A stretch of 64,000 nucleotides of DNA from Polynucleobacter sp. VK25 (lineage in GTDB: Bacteria > Pseudomonadota > Gammaproteobacteria > Burkholderiales > Burkholderiaceae), in the NCBI RefSeq assembly GCF_018687355.1, contig NZ_CP061288.1:1560144-1624143 (forward strand), given 5' to 3'. This document shows positions 1-8,738 of the stretch, piece by piece; position 1 is the stretch's first letter; every line of letters starts with the position of its first letter. Position numbers and translations under genes: made by a program. Below the pieces are notes generated by a model. It saw nothing but the letters and a program-made list of their open reading frames with translations, ran no database searches and was not told where the DNA came from.

Positions 1-481
1 ATTTGTAATCATCTGGATCACGATGCACTACTACTGAGCGGCCAACAATGCCAGTTGGTCCAGTGTTCACAGCAAACCCATGCAACTTAGCAGTGTAAGT
101 GGCGTTACCACTCGCATCTGATTTAATGTTTGGTAAATCACCTGCATGATTCATGCCGCTATTTGGCATGCCATGAGATTTTGTCTCAGGATTAAAGTGA
201 CCACCTGCGCTCATTGCATCTGGAGCGGAACAGTCTCCTTTTTCATGAACATGAAATCCTTGCTCTGAATTTGGCTTCAAGCCAGAGAATTTACCGTTGA
301 TGAGAACATCATTTCCTTGCCAAGTGAACATCACTTCACCCTTGGCCTGAGATCCTGATCTTGAATCTAAACTTGCGCTAGCCTTTTGCCCAGTACCTTG
401 TTCCATCGATTGACAGGCTACCAATGACAAAATTCCCATCACCGCTAACGCAATAGAAACTTGTTTTAATTTCATATTCAT
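1..481 (-). CDS. sodC: Cu/Zn superoxide dismutase, exported, C-terminus cut by window edge
   Basis: Periplasmic or lipid-anchored Cu/Zn superoxide dismutase, which converts superoxide to peroxide and oxygen. The readable 160 residues begin with a signal peptide ending in a lipobox-like LVAC, followed by the copper/zinc ligands HVHEKGDCS, then GGHFNP and a second histidine segment GRSVVVH. The gene runs off the left edge, so the last conserved Gly/Arg region is not visible. I chose the ATG at 481 because an AGGAG lies six bases upstream; a second in-frame ATG at 475 is too far from it. Family assignment is firm; lipoprotein status is inferred from the lipobox. Confidence 0.9.
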   Translation of the reverse strand, partial: MNMKLKQVSIALAVMGILSLVACQSMEQGTGQKASASLDSRSGSQAKGEVMFTWQGNDVLINGKFSGLKPNSEQGFHVHEKGDCSAPDAMSAGGHFNPETKSHGMPNSGMNHAGDLPNIKSDASGNATYTAKLHGFAVNTGPTGIVGRSVVVHRDPDDYK

Positions 482-551
482 TTAGATCTCCTTGGATTGG
501 GTGCTCACGGGCGCCCTCCAAGAAAGTGTGACACAAATCGAGAGCTTTTGC

Positions 552-1100
552 TTAGCGCTTATAGAAGCTCAAAGTAACCTCACCCAAATCAATCCCAAAC
601 TTGCTCATCTTGGCCTTATTGAGCATCACCTTGGGGGTGACTAGGTACATCCAGTCATTAAATTGCACGTTATAAATAGTGCCATCTACCGGCAACGCAA
701 GGGTATATGTCCAATTCAGGGCATTTCCAGCTAATTGGCCCTGCGCATCCCCAACCACATCATCTGCCCTACCAATATATTGGCCTGGTGACTGTTCAGT
801 TAAAGTCCAGATGCGCTTTTGCTTTGTGCCATCAGAATATTCAAAACTTTCATCTAAAGTGCCGACTTTTTTACCATTAACAACACTCCAATTGGCTTTG
901 ATTAAAACGGTAAAACGTTTTTTCACCTCGCCACTGCGATCTGTAAAGATGCCATAGGCATCGATGGTTCCTGAAAAATATTCACTTAAATCTAGGGCAG
1001 GTTTTTCTGAAGCATATTGAGATACCTGAGGTGATGTACATGAAACTAAAAGCGCCGTACAAAAGGCTGTGAATATAAAACGAGTCAAAATAGATTTCAT
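552..1100 (-). CDS. DUF3833 family lipoprotein
   Basis: A 182-residue exported lipoprotein: hydrophobic N-terminus ending in LLVSC, then a soluble domain with the DUF3833 signatures (a YFSGTIDAYGIFTDRSG segment near the start, FEYSDG in the middle and NDWMYL near the end). Function is unknown; the family is often found near chalcone-isomerase-like and DCC-type proteins, as here. It is the last gene of a three-gene minus-strand cluster, only three bases after the 1104-1652 gene, so the genes are probably co-transcribed. No enzymatic residues can be proposed. Confidence 0.8.
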   Translation of the reverse strand: MKSILTRFIFTAFCTALLVSCTSPQVSQYASEKPALDLSEYFSGTIDAYGIFTDRSGEVKKRFTVLIKANWSVVNGKKVGTLDESFEYSDGTKQKRIWTLTEQSPGQYIGRADDVVGDAQGQLAGNALNWTYTLALPVDGTIYNVQFNDWMYLVTPKVMLNKAKMSKFGIDLGEVTLSFYKR

Positions 1101-1103
1101 AAC

Positions 1104-1652
1104 TTAGCAAGCCTCATTGAAAAGTGGTGGTGGACAAGTCTGTCCGAGCAATTCTGAGCGAAGCTTAGGCGCGCTGGTTTTGGGATCCAACCAAATACCA
1201 AAAAACGCCTTAGGGAATTCAGTACCCGGAATTTGGGCAATCTGTTTGCCATCGTGATAGAAAGTAGTCCCTTGTTTAGGGGAGTAGATCGCTATCAAGG
1301 TGTGGCCAGACTCTACATTGGGCAAGAAAGCAGTTAACTCCCTCCCCCAAAGCGCTGCCTGCGCATCTGAAACGCCAATGCGCTTCATCTCCTCGACACT
1401 GCGATTGGCGATAGCTGCACCAGAAAAAGATTTTTGATACCGCATTTCCAACGCAAACTCAGAAGAAGATAACGAACCCACTCGATAAAAAGAGGCGTCA
1501 TAAATATGTAGACCCCACCAAGTCAGTCGACCACTGCCTTGTAGTTTTGCTGCGCTTAACTGTACCGGTAGCTCCAAAGGATCACGAGCAAAGCTAGTCG
1601 GCATTAGAAAACCTAATAACGCAGTGATAAATACAATTCGAATAGTCTTCAT
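1104..1652 (-). CDS. Chalcone isomerase-like exported protein
   Basis: A 182-residue protein with a Sec signal peptide (cleavage likely after SFA, about residue 22) and the chalcone-isomerase-like fold signature GRLTWWGLHIYDASFY. Bacterial members are mostly fatty-acid-binding or uncharacterised, so isomerase activity should not be assumed. The start overlaps the stop of the upstream DCC gene by four bases (1649-1652), a typical sign of translational coupling. Together with the DUF3833 lipoprotein downstream it suggests an envelope lipid-related function, which is inference only. Confidence 0.75.
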   Translation of the reverse strand: MKTIRIVFITALLGFLMPTSFARDPLELPVQLSAAKLQGSGRLTWWGLHIYDASFYRVGSLSSSEFALEMRYQKSFSGAAIANRSVEEMKRIGVSDAQAALWGRELTAFLPNVESGHTLIAIYSPKQGTTFYHDGKQIAQIPGTEFPKAFFGIWLDPKTSAPKLRSELLGQTCPPPLFNEAC

Positions 1653-2053
1653 TTGGTTGCCGATTTTGACTTCACTAGACGCAATGCAGCGGGACCCAAG
1701 AGGCTAGAAATGGCATGTCTGTTCTTAGCAAAAAAGAGATAGGCTAATCTTAAAAATGGTTGTAGAGGCCTTCTTGAAAAGAGCCACGCCATCCGCGGTA
1801 GATTTGCCCGACGATAGGCTTCAGGAAAAACGGAAACGCCTTGAATCAATTGACCACTAGCAAATTGCCCATACATAGCTGCCAATGCAGCTTCACAGGA
1901 GACGCCTACTTTTTGCGGATCAAACTGATCGGAATTAATGTCAACAAAATCCAATAGATTGCCCTGATTGCGGCCAGATAAAAAAAGAATCTCTGCCTGG
2001 CACAAAGGACAAGCGCCATCGTAAAACAGGGTGAGTTTCTCTAGTTGAGTCAT
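1649..2053 (-). CDS. DCC family thiol-disulfide oxidoreductase-like protein (DUF393)
   Basis: A 134-residue cytosolic protein of the DUF393/DCC (YuxK-like) family. The N-terminal FYDGACPLCQAEILFL contains the defining D-x-x-C-P-x-C motif, and an Asp (VDINSDQFD) follows as in other members. The family is predicted to be redox-active, but no reaction is established. It is the first gene of the minus-strand trio ending at 552 and overlaps the next gene by four bases. Confidence 0.8.
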   Translation of the reverse strand: MTQLEKLTLFYDGACPLCQAEILFLSGRNQGNLLDFVDINSDQFDPQKVGVSCEAALAAMYGQFASGQLIQGVSVFPEAYRRANLPRMAWLFSRRPLQPFLRLAYLFFAKNRHAISSLLGPAALRLVKSKSATK

Positions 2054-2113
2054 GATTGAGCAAGTTTACGACTTATTCAATAAACTGGCTGATACAGATA
2101 TTTCAAGGTTGAT

Positions 2114-2488
2114 ATGCAAAAAGAAATTGCGCTAAATGTATTTGGAGAGCCGCTCATTCCGTGCTCATTTAATCCTTTAACAGGGTTCTTTAGAGATGGA
2201 TGCTGCAAAACCAACGAAGAGGATGTGGGCAGTCACTTAGTCTGCGCAATCGTGACCGATGAATTTTTACAATTTAGCCTACAAAAGGGCAATGATCTGA
2301 TCACACCAAGGCCAGAGTATCGCTTCCCAGGATTAGTTGCGGGTGACCAATGGTGTTTGTGCATCAATCGCTGGGTTGAAGCGTTGAATGCGAATTGCGC
2401 GCCATTCATCAAATTAGAAAGTACCCATATCAAAGCATTGGAAACAGTACCTCTCAATATTCTGAAAGAATATGCGAGAGAAGTGTAA
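2114..2488 (+). CDS. DUF2237 family protein
   Basis: A 124-residue soluble protein that matches the DUF2237 family along its length: LNVFGEPLIPCS at the start, TGFFRDGCC, HLVCAIVT, GDQWCLC and a C-terminal HIKALETVPL. Five to six cysteines are conserved in these motifs, which suggests metal or redox chemistry, but no function is known. It is followed after six bases by a deacetylase-family gene on the same strand, so the two are likely one transcript. Confidence 0.8.
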   Translation: MQKEIALNVFGEPLIPCSFNPLTGFFRDGCCKTNEEDVGSHLVCAIVTDEFLQFSLQKGNDLITPRPEYRFPGLVAGDQWCLCINRWVEALNANCAPFIKLESTHIKALETVPLNILKEYAREV

Positions 2489-2494
2489 ATAAGT

Positions 2495-3403
2495 GTGAAA
2501 GCTTTTTATACAGATCATTTTGTATTACCTTTGCCAGAGGGCCATCGCTTCCCAATGGAAAAGTACTCCCGCTTACGGGATTTAGTAGGTACGCAAGAAA
2601 ATATAGAGCTTGTAGAAGCGCCTCCAGCAACGGATACCCAAATCCTTTATGCCCATGACCCTAGTTACCTTATAAAAGTAATCGAAGGAAAACTTTCCCC
2701 ACAAGAACAAAGAGAGATTGGATTTCCCTGGAGTGAACAAATGGTAGAGCGCTCACGCCGCTCTGCGGGTGCAACGGTAGCTGCCGCTAAGACAGCCTTA
2801 CGCGAAGGCATTGCTGCCAATTTAGCTGGTGGCACACATCATGCCTATCGAGATACCGGCAGTGGCTTTTGCGTATTTAATGATTCAGCGATAGCGGCGC
2901 GCACTTTACAAAAAGAGGTGAGCGCATCACTCAAAATTGCTGTGATTGATTTAGATGTCCATCAGGGCAATGGCACGGCATCGATTTTGCAACATGATGA
3001 ATCTATTTTTACCCTCTCGATTCATGGAGAAAATAACTTTCCATTTAAGAAAGAAGAGAGCGATCTTGATGTAGGTTTACCTGATGGCTGCAACGATGAA
3101 GTCTATCTACACTCTCTGGGAGAATGCCTTGATCAACTCGATGCGCGCTTCAAGGCAAACTGCCTCATCTTCTTAGCTGGGGCCGATCCCCATGAAGGAG
3201 ATCGATTGGGGAGGCTAAAAGTAAGCCGAGAGGGAATGCGCTTACGAGATCAAATGGTATTTCAGTACGCTCTGAATCGACAACTGCCCATTGCATTCTC
3301 AATGGCGGGCGGCTATGGAAAAGAAATTGAATCTACTGTGAATATTCATTTTCAGACCATCAAAACCGCCCTGCAATTTCAAAAGCAGTACTTATTTCCT
3401 TAA
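2495..3403 (+). CDS. Histone deacetylase/AcuC family deacetylase
   Basis: A 302-residue zinc amidohydrolase of the class II histone-deacetylase/acetoin-utilisation family. Visible active-site elements are GGTHHAY (the two adjacent histidines at about 115-116), DLDVHQGNG (zinc ligands D154 and H156), AGADPHEGDRLG (third metal Asp) and MAGGYG near the C-terminus. In bacteria such enzymes deacetylate acyl-lysine proteins or acetylpolyamines; the substrate here cannot be read. The start is GTG, chosen because the alignment of the N-terminal FYTDHFVLPLPEGHRFP with the family requires it. It sits six bases after the DUF2237 gene. Confidence 0.85.
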   Translation: MKAFYTDHFVLPLPEGHRFPMEKYSRLRDLVGTQENIELVEAPPATDTQILYAHDPSYLIKVIEGKLSPQEQREIGFPWSEQMVERSRRSAGATVAAAKTALREGIAANLAGGTHHAYRDTGSGFCVFNDSAIAARTLQKEVSASLKIAVIDLDVHQGNGTASILQHDESIFTLSIHGENNFPFKKEESDLDVGLPDGCNDEVYLHSLGECLDQLDARFKANCLIFLAGADPHEGDRLGRLKVSREGMRLRDQMVFQYALNRQLPIAFSMAGGYGKEIESTVNIHFQTIKTALQFQKQYLFP

Positions 3404-3407
3404 CACG

Positions 3408-3959
3408 TTAACTTTTCTTTTTTGATGCGCCTTTTGGGCTAGCGAGATTACCAACATTCTCTACACTCTTCTCAAAATTAGTGAATGAGTCAGCCATTGC
3501 AGCGCGAATCAATTCAAAATTCTGCAGCGCATTATTGAAGGATGTCTTAAATACCGATACATAAGCCTCGCTACCCAGAGGAGCATTGTCAGTTGCATCA
3601 TTCACAAAGTGAATAAGGTCTGCCTTTGATTCTTGGATCATGGTTTCAGCTATATCAACCAACTCTTTATTGCCACTCTTGAGTACTTGCAACAATTGAT
3701 TGTGATACTGAGAAATTTCCTTGGCGGCATCTTGCAATACTTCAGCATGGATATACTCAAAAGCAGCCTTTGGATCCTGAGTTTTCATGAGCTCAGAAAC
3801 CCGCTTCTGAATCATTTCAGCCAATTCTTGGCTGGCTTGTTGATTGATCTGTGCAATCGCCTGAGCGCTTTCAATAGCTACACGCCCAGCAGCCTTGGTC
3901 GCATCGACTGCCCTTTGTTGTCCCGGCATCGCATTCATATCCAATGGTTTCTTGCTCAT
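3408..3959 (-). CDS. Phasin family protein (paralogue 1)
   Basis: A 183-residue, almost wholly helical protein with phasin-family features: a heptad-rich core, AFVSVFKTSF-like segment (here EAYVSVFKTSFNNALQNF), FTNFEKSVENV and a basic KKKS tail. Phasins coat polyhydroxybutyrate granules and control their size. It is a clear paralogue of the phasin at 14367-14939, sharing the C-terminal layout. It converges with the deacetylase gene (four bases between stops) and has no polymer synthase gene nearby in this window. Confidence 0.85.
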   Translation of the reverse strand: MSKKPLDMNAMPGQQRAVDATKAAGRVAIESAQAIAQINQQASQELAEMIQKRVSELMKTQDPKAAFEYIHAEVLQDAAKEISQYHNQLLQVLKSGNKELVDIAETMIQESKADLIHFVNDATDNAPLGSEAYVSVFKTSFNNALQNFELIRAAMADSFTNFEKSVENVGNLASPKGASKKKS

Positions 3960-4056
3960 ATCAGCCTTTCAGATGGGTTAAGTCATTCACTAATCTACTC
4001 CGCTTAAGGTGGGTTTCTATAGAGAAATACCAGTAGATGATCGAATCTACCCAAAT

Positions 4057-4087
4057 AAAAAAGCCCCGGGTGTTGCCAGCCGGGGCT
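4057..4087 (-). terminator. Rho-independent terminator of the SYLF lipoprotein gene
   Basis: Perfect 8-bp stem AGCCCCGG/CCGGGGCT with a 10-nt loop, followed on the minus strand by a run of T. It lies 20 bases after the stop of the 4108-4746 gene. Confidence 0.85.
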
Positions 4088-4107
4088 CTAAAACAATTTG
4101 TAACAGA

Positions 4108-4746
4108 CTACTTCTTTTTGGGCAGGCTATTTAAGGTAGCCGCATCATTGAGCTGCTGGTCTACTAAATAGAGGGTTCCACCGTAGTTTGCTTGCAAATC
4201 ATAGCCGGACAGACCCACCGTATAAAAGGTAATTTCAGGATTAAACGAGCGAATGGTTCCACCGGATCCCGCAGAGAAATTAGCATCCACATCGATACCG
4301 CCGCGCCTGCCGTCAATTGAAGTTAATAAAAACTGATCAATAGCACTCGGAGTCTTAAAGATTGCCACTTGATATTGATCTTGATAACCAGCTCCTAGGC
4401 CCTCACCTGTTTTGAGTGCCTGCATAAAAATAGGATCTTTACGTCGCTTGTCGAACAAGACGCCTTCGCCACGAGCCACTACTATCAAAACAATATTCAC
4501 GTTGGTGGTGGTAAAAACTGCATAGCCCGCTGCAGCGTCAATTTCTTTTTGAACTTCTGGCTTTTGCCTAATCAAAGCATCAAGACCAGTCTTAGACATC
4601 TTCAAGGTGGCATCACGCTTTTGTATGATTTCTGCAGGAGTAAGCGGCTTACCATCCTGACCGGTAGATTGGCAGCCCACCAAAAATATCGATGTGAACA
4701 AGGCGATAGAAATAGCCTTAGCAAGAGTATTGATTGGGTTGATCAT
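4108..4746 (-). CDS. SYLF/YSC84-like lipoprotein
   Basis: A 212-residue lipoprotein: signal sequence ending in FLVGC, then a lipid-binding SYLF (YSC84-type) domain recognisable by AAGYAVFTTTNVN, GEGVLFDKR and GLGAGYQDQ. Related domains bind phosphoinositides in eukaryotes; the bacterial role is unknown and probably concerns the outer membrane. It is preceded on the same strand by a short predicted membrane protein (4781-4933) with 34 bases between, and followed by a strong terminator. Confidence 0.75.
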   Translation of the reverse strand: MINPINTLAKAISIALFTSIFLVGCQSTGQDGKPLTPAEIIQKRDATLKMSKTGLDALIRQKPEVQKEIDAAAGYAVFTTTNVNIVLIVVARGEGVLFDKRRKDPIFMQALKTGEGLGAGYQDQYQVAIFKTPSAIDQFLLTSIDGRRGGIDVDANFSAGSGGTIRSFNPEITFYTVGLSGYDLQANYGGTLYLVDQQLNDAATLNSLPKKK

Positions 4747-4780
4747 AGTGAAAGCATTCGATTAAATGAATGGGTAAGGT

Positions 4781-4933
4781 TTATGCAACTTGAATAGCAG
4801 CCGACATCAAAACCTTATTCAAGAACGATACATCGGCCTCGGCGGGCTTGGTCAATATATAGGAAAAAATGCAAGCAGCCAAAATAATGAGTGCGCCACC
4901 CACTAGACTCCAAGTTCTGATGTTTGACCTCAA
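4781..4933 (-). CDS. Small single-pass membrane protein, about 50 residues
   Basis: A short frame with a TTG start at 4933 preceded at eight bases by AGAGG. It encodes a basic N-terminus (RSNIRTWS), one hydrophobic segment (GGALIILAACIFSYIL) and a short C-terminal tail ending SAAIQVA. The charge pattern fits a single transmembrane helix. It lies upstream of the SYLF lipoprotein on the same strand and could share its transcript. Not recognised; could be a chance frame, but the start signal and composition are protein-like. Confidence 0.45.
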   Translation of the reverse strand: MRSNIRTWSLVGGALIILAACIFSYILTKPAEADVSFLNKVLMSAAIQVA

Positions 4934-4991
4934 TCTCGTATCCTCTTCTTTATGTTTGTTGTATCTATTTTAAAGGCATACTAGAGCTACT

Positions 4992-5669
4992 ATGAAAGCA
5001 TCGCCTTGGACTCAATACTGGCACCAGATAAGCGCCACTCAAAGACTACTCATTGTTACGTTCGTAGGGTTTGCATCCTACTTCTTAATTCCAGCTGATC
5101 AAAGCGCAATCGTTCGTTTAGCGCTTTCATGGGTCCTTGCCGGGGGACTCTACCTCATCCTGACTTACATCATGATGTATTTTTCTAACCAAGAAAATAT
5201 TCAGGGACTCTCAAAGAAAGAGGACGATGGCGCAGCGATGATCTTATTCATCATCGTGCTTGCAGCAACAGCTAGCTTAGTAACGATTGTGATCATCCTT
5301 TCAGGCATCAAGGTGCTACCTACCAATCTTGCCATTCGTCATGTGGGATTAGTTTTGGCAACCTACATCATTTCTTGGTTGTTTGTACATACCGCATTTG
5401 CTCTGCACTACGCTCATGCTTACTATCAAGAGCTTGAAAAAACCAAAGAGGCCCCTTTGCTATTTGCCTCTAAGTTAAGGCCCACCTATGTGGACTTTCT
5501 ATACTTCTCACTAGTCATTGGTATGACCTGTCAAACTGCTGACGTCAATATTGCTAGCTCCAGAATTCGATTCTTAGTCATGCTTCAAGGGATGGCTGCT
5601 TTTGTGTTTAATGCCTCGCTACTAGCTTTAGCCATTAACTTGATTTCAGGAGTAGTGGCGCTTTCTTAA
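4992..5669 (+). CDS. DUF1345 family inner-membrane protein
   Basis: A 225-residue polytopic membrane protein with about five hydrophobic segments. The DUF1345 signature is in the C-terminal half: HYAHAYYQ, then RPTYVDFLYFSLVIGMTCQTAD and a final hydrophobic segment with FNASLLALAINL. Function is unknown. It stands alone, converges with the Ntn hydrolase gene at 5756, and shares with it a bidirectional hairpin at 5696-5728. Confidence 0.8.
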   Translation: MKASPWTQYWHQISATQRLLIVTFVGFASYFLIPADQSAIVRLALSWVLAGGLYLILTYIMMYFSNQENIQGLSKKEDDGAAMILFIIVLAATASLVTIVIILSGIKVLPTNLAIRHVGLVLATYIISWLFVHTAFALHYAHAYYQELEKTKEAPLLFASKLRPTYVDFLYFSLVIGMTCQTADVNIASSRIRFLVMLQGMAAFVFNASLLALAINLISGVVALS

Positions 5670-5695
5670 GTCTTGACTAGAAATCATTGAGTTAT

Positions 5696-5728
5696 AAAAA
5701 AAGAAGCTCGACAAGCGAGCCTCTTTTT
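5696..5728. terminator. Bidirectional terminator between convergent genes
   Basis: Stem around GCTCG/CGAGC extended by further pairs (AGA/TCT) with A on the left and T on the right, so it can end both the DUF1345 gene and the minus-strand hydrolase. Confidence 0.7.
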
Positions 5729-5755
5729 AATACTAGATGCCTTAACTTAAATCAT

Positions 5756-6865
5756 CTAATTTACTGGAACCAAGATTTTTGGCTGCGCCAATTTGACATA
5801 CTTAATATCTTTTGCATTCACATCCATTTTCTTCAGATCGAATGCATAGATATTATTATTTTCAAACATCTTGACGTTGTAGACCATGGTTTTATTATTC
5901 GCCACAATGCTCCATTCAGTTACTTCATAGCCACCAGTGCCGCCACCGTAGGGATTGCTTGCTGGCAATGTTACTGATCCAGGAGGAATATCAAAGCTTC
6001 CTAGAATGTGCCAAGCAGCGCTGTCCATCTGAGCATTGGTAAAGGTTGTTGGCACAGAGTTGGATAAAAATAATGCGCGAATGAAACGGCTAGGACTCAG
6101 GAAATCACCCGGAAGGCCATGCAATCCGTTGCCAGAACTAGGGGCGGCATAAGTAGCGCCATTAATGACGAGGGGTGGCTTTTCTACCTTAGAGAGATTG
6201 GCATAATTGCCAATGCTATTGAGGTGATCCTGAAACGGAGGATCATTTGTCAATACTGTGGTTGGATTATCGAGGGTAGCCAAGCCATTTTTGGAGTACT
6301 CCACCACAATGCTTTTCCCATTGCTATCGTGCAATGTATAGTGCACTGGTGGTGTTTGATTTCCATAAACAGCCAACTTGGCGCCATTCACTTTAATTTT
6401 TGGTAGGCCCGCCTTCACTTCATCAACAGTAGCAAAATTCGTCAATATATAAGTCAGTACTTGAACAGAATTGATGCTGGTAGCTGACTCTGCTTGAGAG
6501 ACTGCTTGGTAAGCGGCGCTATTCGGGAAGTTGAGCACACCTCCGATGAGTCCTTTTTCATTCATGCCATCCACAAGCTCAGGCAAACCAAGCGCATTCA
6601 TGCCAGCTACTGCATATTTCGAATTCCAACTCAGGCCAGAGCCGTATTTACCATCAACACCAATTCCCTTGTGGGCATAAGCTCTTGGAATGGTGGTGAG
6701 CTGCGAATTCAAGGGCAAGCCAAACTCCATCGTACGTCCGTAGACATAGCCGCCATCACTTCCCTTCAATAGAAAACTAGTGCAGGCTTCACTTACCAGC
6801 GGGGAGAATGCCAGGGTTGCTGAAACTGATGCAGCTAATACTTTCTTGAATATCTTTTGTTTCAT
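5756..6865 (-). CDS. Exported choloylglycine hydrolase/penicillin V acylase family protein
   Basis: A 369-residue linear-amide C-N hydrolase of the Ntn superfamily. The signal peptide (residues 1-27) is followed directly by Cys28 in EACTSFLL; after processing this Cys would be the N-terminal nucleophile. Typical downstream elements are YGRTMEFG, GMNEKGL, and N-rich VLTNDPPF and NPYGGG-like segments. Family members cleave penicillin V, acyl-homoserine lactones or bile acids; no bile exposure is expected for a free-living organism, so a signal-degrading or amide-scavenging role is more likely (inference). It is downstream of three exported beta-strand-rich proteins on the same strand. Confidence 0.85.
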   Translation of the reverse strand: MKQKIFKKVLAASVSATLAFSPLVSEACTSFLLKGSDGGYVYGRTMEFGLPLNSQLTTIPRAYAHKGIGVDGKYGSGLSWNSKYAVAGMNALGLPELVDGMNEKGLIGGVLNFPNSAAYQAVSQAESATSINSVQVLTYILTNFATVDEVKAGLPKIKVNGAKLAVYGNQTPPVHYTLHDSNGKSIVVEYSKNGLATLDNPTTVLTNDPPFQDHLNSIGNYANLSKVEKPPLVINGATYAAPSSGNGLHGLPGDFLSPSRFIRALFLSNSVPTTFTNAQMDSAAWHILGSFDIPPGSVTLPASNPYGGGTGGYEVTEWSIVANNKTMVYNVKMFENNNIYAFDLKKMDVNAKDIKYVKLAQPKILVPVN

Positions 6866-6908
6866 GTTTGACTTCCGATCTTGAATAAGTGAGTACTTCT
6901 ACAACAAA

Positions 6909-7790
6909 TTATTTCAGAATAACGAGGGTTGCCGTAGCGCGAGCACCCCAACCGGATGGTCCGCCTGGAGTATTGCTAACGTAATACATAGGACCCGCCC
7001 CAAAGGAGAAAGGCACACCATCAAGTACCACTAACTTAGAAACGCCCGCATAAAGAGGATTGGAGGTGCGGTGAGTATCGTAGTTATACAGAGCCTCCAT
7101 ATTGACTGTATATGTCAAAGCCTGTTTATCGGTGTAAGCAACAAAGGGTTGTCCGTATAAATTATTTTGCGTGCCAAAGGTTGGGTTACCACCCACATTC
7201 CATGATTGATAACCTAAGAGTCCATAAGTCCATGGGCCATCACGGTTCAATACAACAGCAGTTACCCCAGCACCTGTTTGCTGTGAGCCGAACTTACCGC
7301 TATTACCCGAAGGGGATTGCGCATAAGGACCAATACCCCAAATCCAGGAAGAGTTGGTATTAGGCGCATAAAAAGATTCGAGTGTCACGCTGGCAATGCC
7401 ATAACCAGAGAATGCTTTGCCTGAAGCATCCTGAACGCTAACTTCCCTTACGCCCGCAATGATTGGGCGCACAATAAAAACATCGCCGCCGCCTAAATTA
7501 AATGGGGCTACCGGCTGAAATAAAAGCGATTGCTCTGAGCCGCCTTGGTTTTTACCCACGCCACGACTAAATTCATATTGCAGCGGAACGGAGATCATGT
7601 TCGCAATAGGGTTTGCCAATTTTTTAGCAATATCAACGCTATTTACTTCTGGCTTAGCAGCAACACTCACCGAACCAGATTTCTCAGCGGCTACCGTACC
7701 TGCACGTGCAGGAATTTCCTGTGCAAAAGTTGAACCTGCAAAGACTGCAGAAACAGCTAAAGCAGATACTATTTTTAAGGTGATGTTCAT
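6909..7790 (-). CDS. Exported porin-like/transporter-like protein
   Basis: A 293-residue protein with a clear signal peptide (cleavage after STFAQ, about residue 23). The mature part starts with an Ala/Val-rich linker and then VDIAKKLANPIANMISVPLQYEF, which is shared by a family of predicted outer-membrane transporter-like proteins of unknown substrate. Alternating hydrophobic residues and aromatic girdle positions suggest a beta barrel. It follows the 7821-8642 gene after 30 bases. Function cannot be assigned. Confidence 0.6.
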   Translation of the reverse strand: MNITLKIVSALAVSAVFAGSTFAQEIPARAGTVAAEKSGSVSVAAKPEVNSVDIAKKLANPIANMISVPLQYEFSRGVGKNQGGSEQSLLFQPVAPFNLGGGDVFIVRPIIAGVREVSVQDASGKAFSGYGIASVTLESFYAPNTNSSWIWGIGPYAQSPSGNSGKFGSQQTGAGVTAVVLNRDGPWTYGLLGYQSWNVGGNPTFGTQNNLYGQPFVAYTDKQALTYTVNMEALYNYDTHRTSNPLYAGVSKLVVLDGVPFSFGAGPMYYVSNTPGGPSGWGARATATLVILK

Positions 7791-7820
7791 AGAAGGCTTC
7801 TTAAGAAGTGAGAATGGAAA

Positions 7821-8642
7821 TTAGAACTTAAAGGTCACAGCTAACTGCGGGCCCTTAAAAGTGGTTTTCTGTAAAAGACCATCACCCTTCATGTCGTAGT
7901 ACAAGGTGCGATAAGCAAGAGAAGCATCTACCCACTTCTCAAAGGTTTTGCCTACGCCGATCATGCCCTGCCAAGTCATATTGGTTGTGCCGCCACCGCC
8001 GCCGATGTCAGCATAGAAAGGGACATACCAAGTAGAGTCAGCAATACGGTAGCGGCCTTTGAAGCCCACAATTGGATCGGCAGTAGACACAGATTTAGAG
8101 TCAACAACGCCAGCAGACACACCATCCGCAGACAGATTCAATGAAAGTGTAGCTGTCGCCATAATTCCACGCACACCCGCCAAGCCATCCAAATATATGC
8201 TCTGGTTATTAAGTACAGTGTAAGTGGCTGCGCCAGTAATAATATTTTGCTGTAGCGTGACCTTGTCCGCAGCACGAGCGGGAACACCCCCAAAACTTCG
8301 TGTTGGAACCACAACAGTATTACTACCTGTAGTTTGCAAAGTTGCAGAGACTAGGTCGCCCATGATGCCCCAGTTACCGTAATGCGCTTCTGCAGAAATC
8401 ATTCCGCCAGATTTGAGATCTCCAAGTACATTACTTGTAGAAAGCTTTGCTGTATTCAGGTAACGATCGTTGTAGAACAGCGTAGATGAAACTCCGGACC
8501 CCCAAATATAAGGAGTTACTTCAAAACGCCACTCATCAGAAATTTTTGGCAGCGGCGAAAGGTTCTCAGCTGCATGAGCAATGCCTGCAGACATCAAGAT
8601 TGAAGATGTGATCACTAAAGACGCAAAGATTTTCTTGTTCAT
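7821..8642 (-). CDS. Predicted outer-membrane beta-barrel protein
   Basis: A 273-residue exported protein. I start it at the ATG at 8642 (MNKKIFASL), which gives a normal signal peptide cleaved after AHA; an upstream in-frame start at 8702 would add 20 residues without a signal-like character. The mature protein opens with WRFEVTPYIWGSG, a signature of a bacterial outer-membrane family of unknown role, and ends in a typical barrel C-terminus FKGPQLAVTFKF with terminal Phe. It is second in a run of three beta-strand-rich exported proteins. Confidence 0.65.
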   Translation of the reverse strand: MNKKIFASLVITSSILMSAGIAHAAENLSPLPKISDEWRFEVTPYIWGSGVSSTLFYNDRYLNTAKLSTSNVLGDLKSGGMISAEAHYGNWGIMGDLVSATLQTTGSNTVVVPTRSFGGVPARAADKVTLQQNIITGAATYTVLNNQSIYLDGLAGVRGIMATATLSLNLSADGVSAGVVDSKSVSTADPIVGFKGRYRIADSTWYVPFYADIGGGGGTTNMTWQGMIGVGKTFEKWVDASLAYRTLYYDMKGDGLLQKTTFKGPQLAVTFKF

Positions 8643-8738
8643 AAAAGCTCTATTTGGGGTGAGGTGAAGAGGTGAGGTGTTAATGCTAATTTTGGGAGTC
8701 ATTATAGGCTGTAGGGGTAATCAGACTGGGCTTACGCA

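Noticed and set aside
679..957. Open frame opposite the DUF3833 lipoprotein gene
   Set aside because: It lies wholly antisense to a clear family member and has no ribosome site or recognisable motif.
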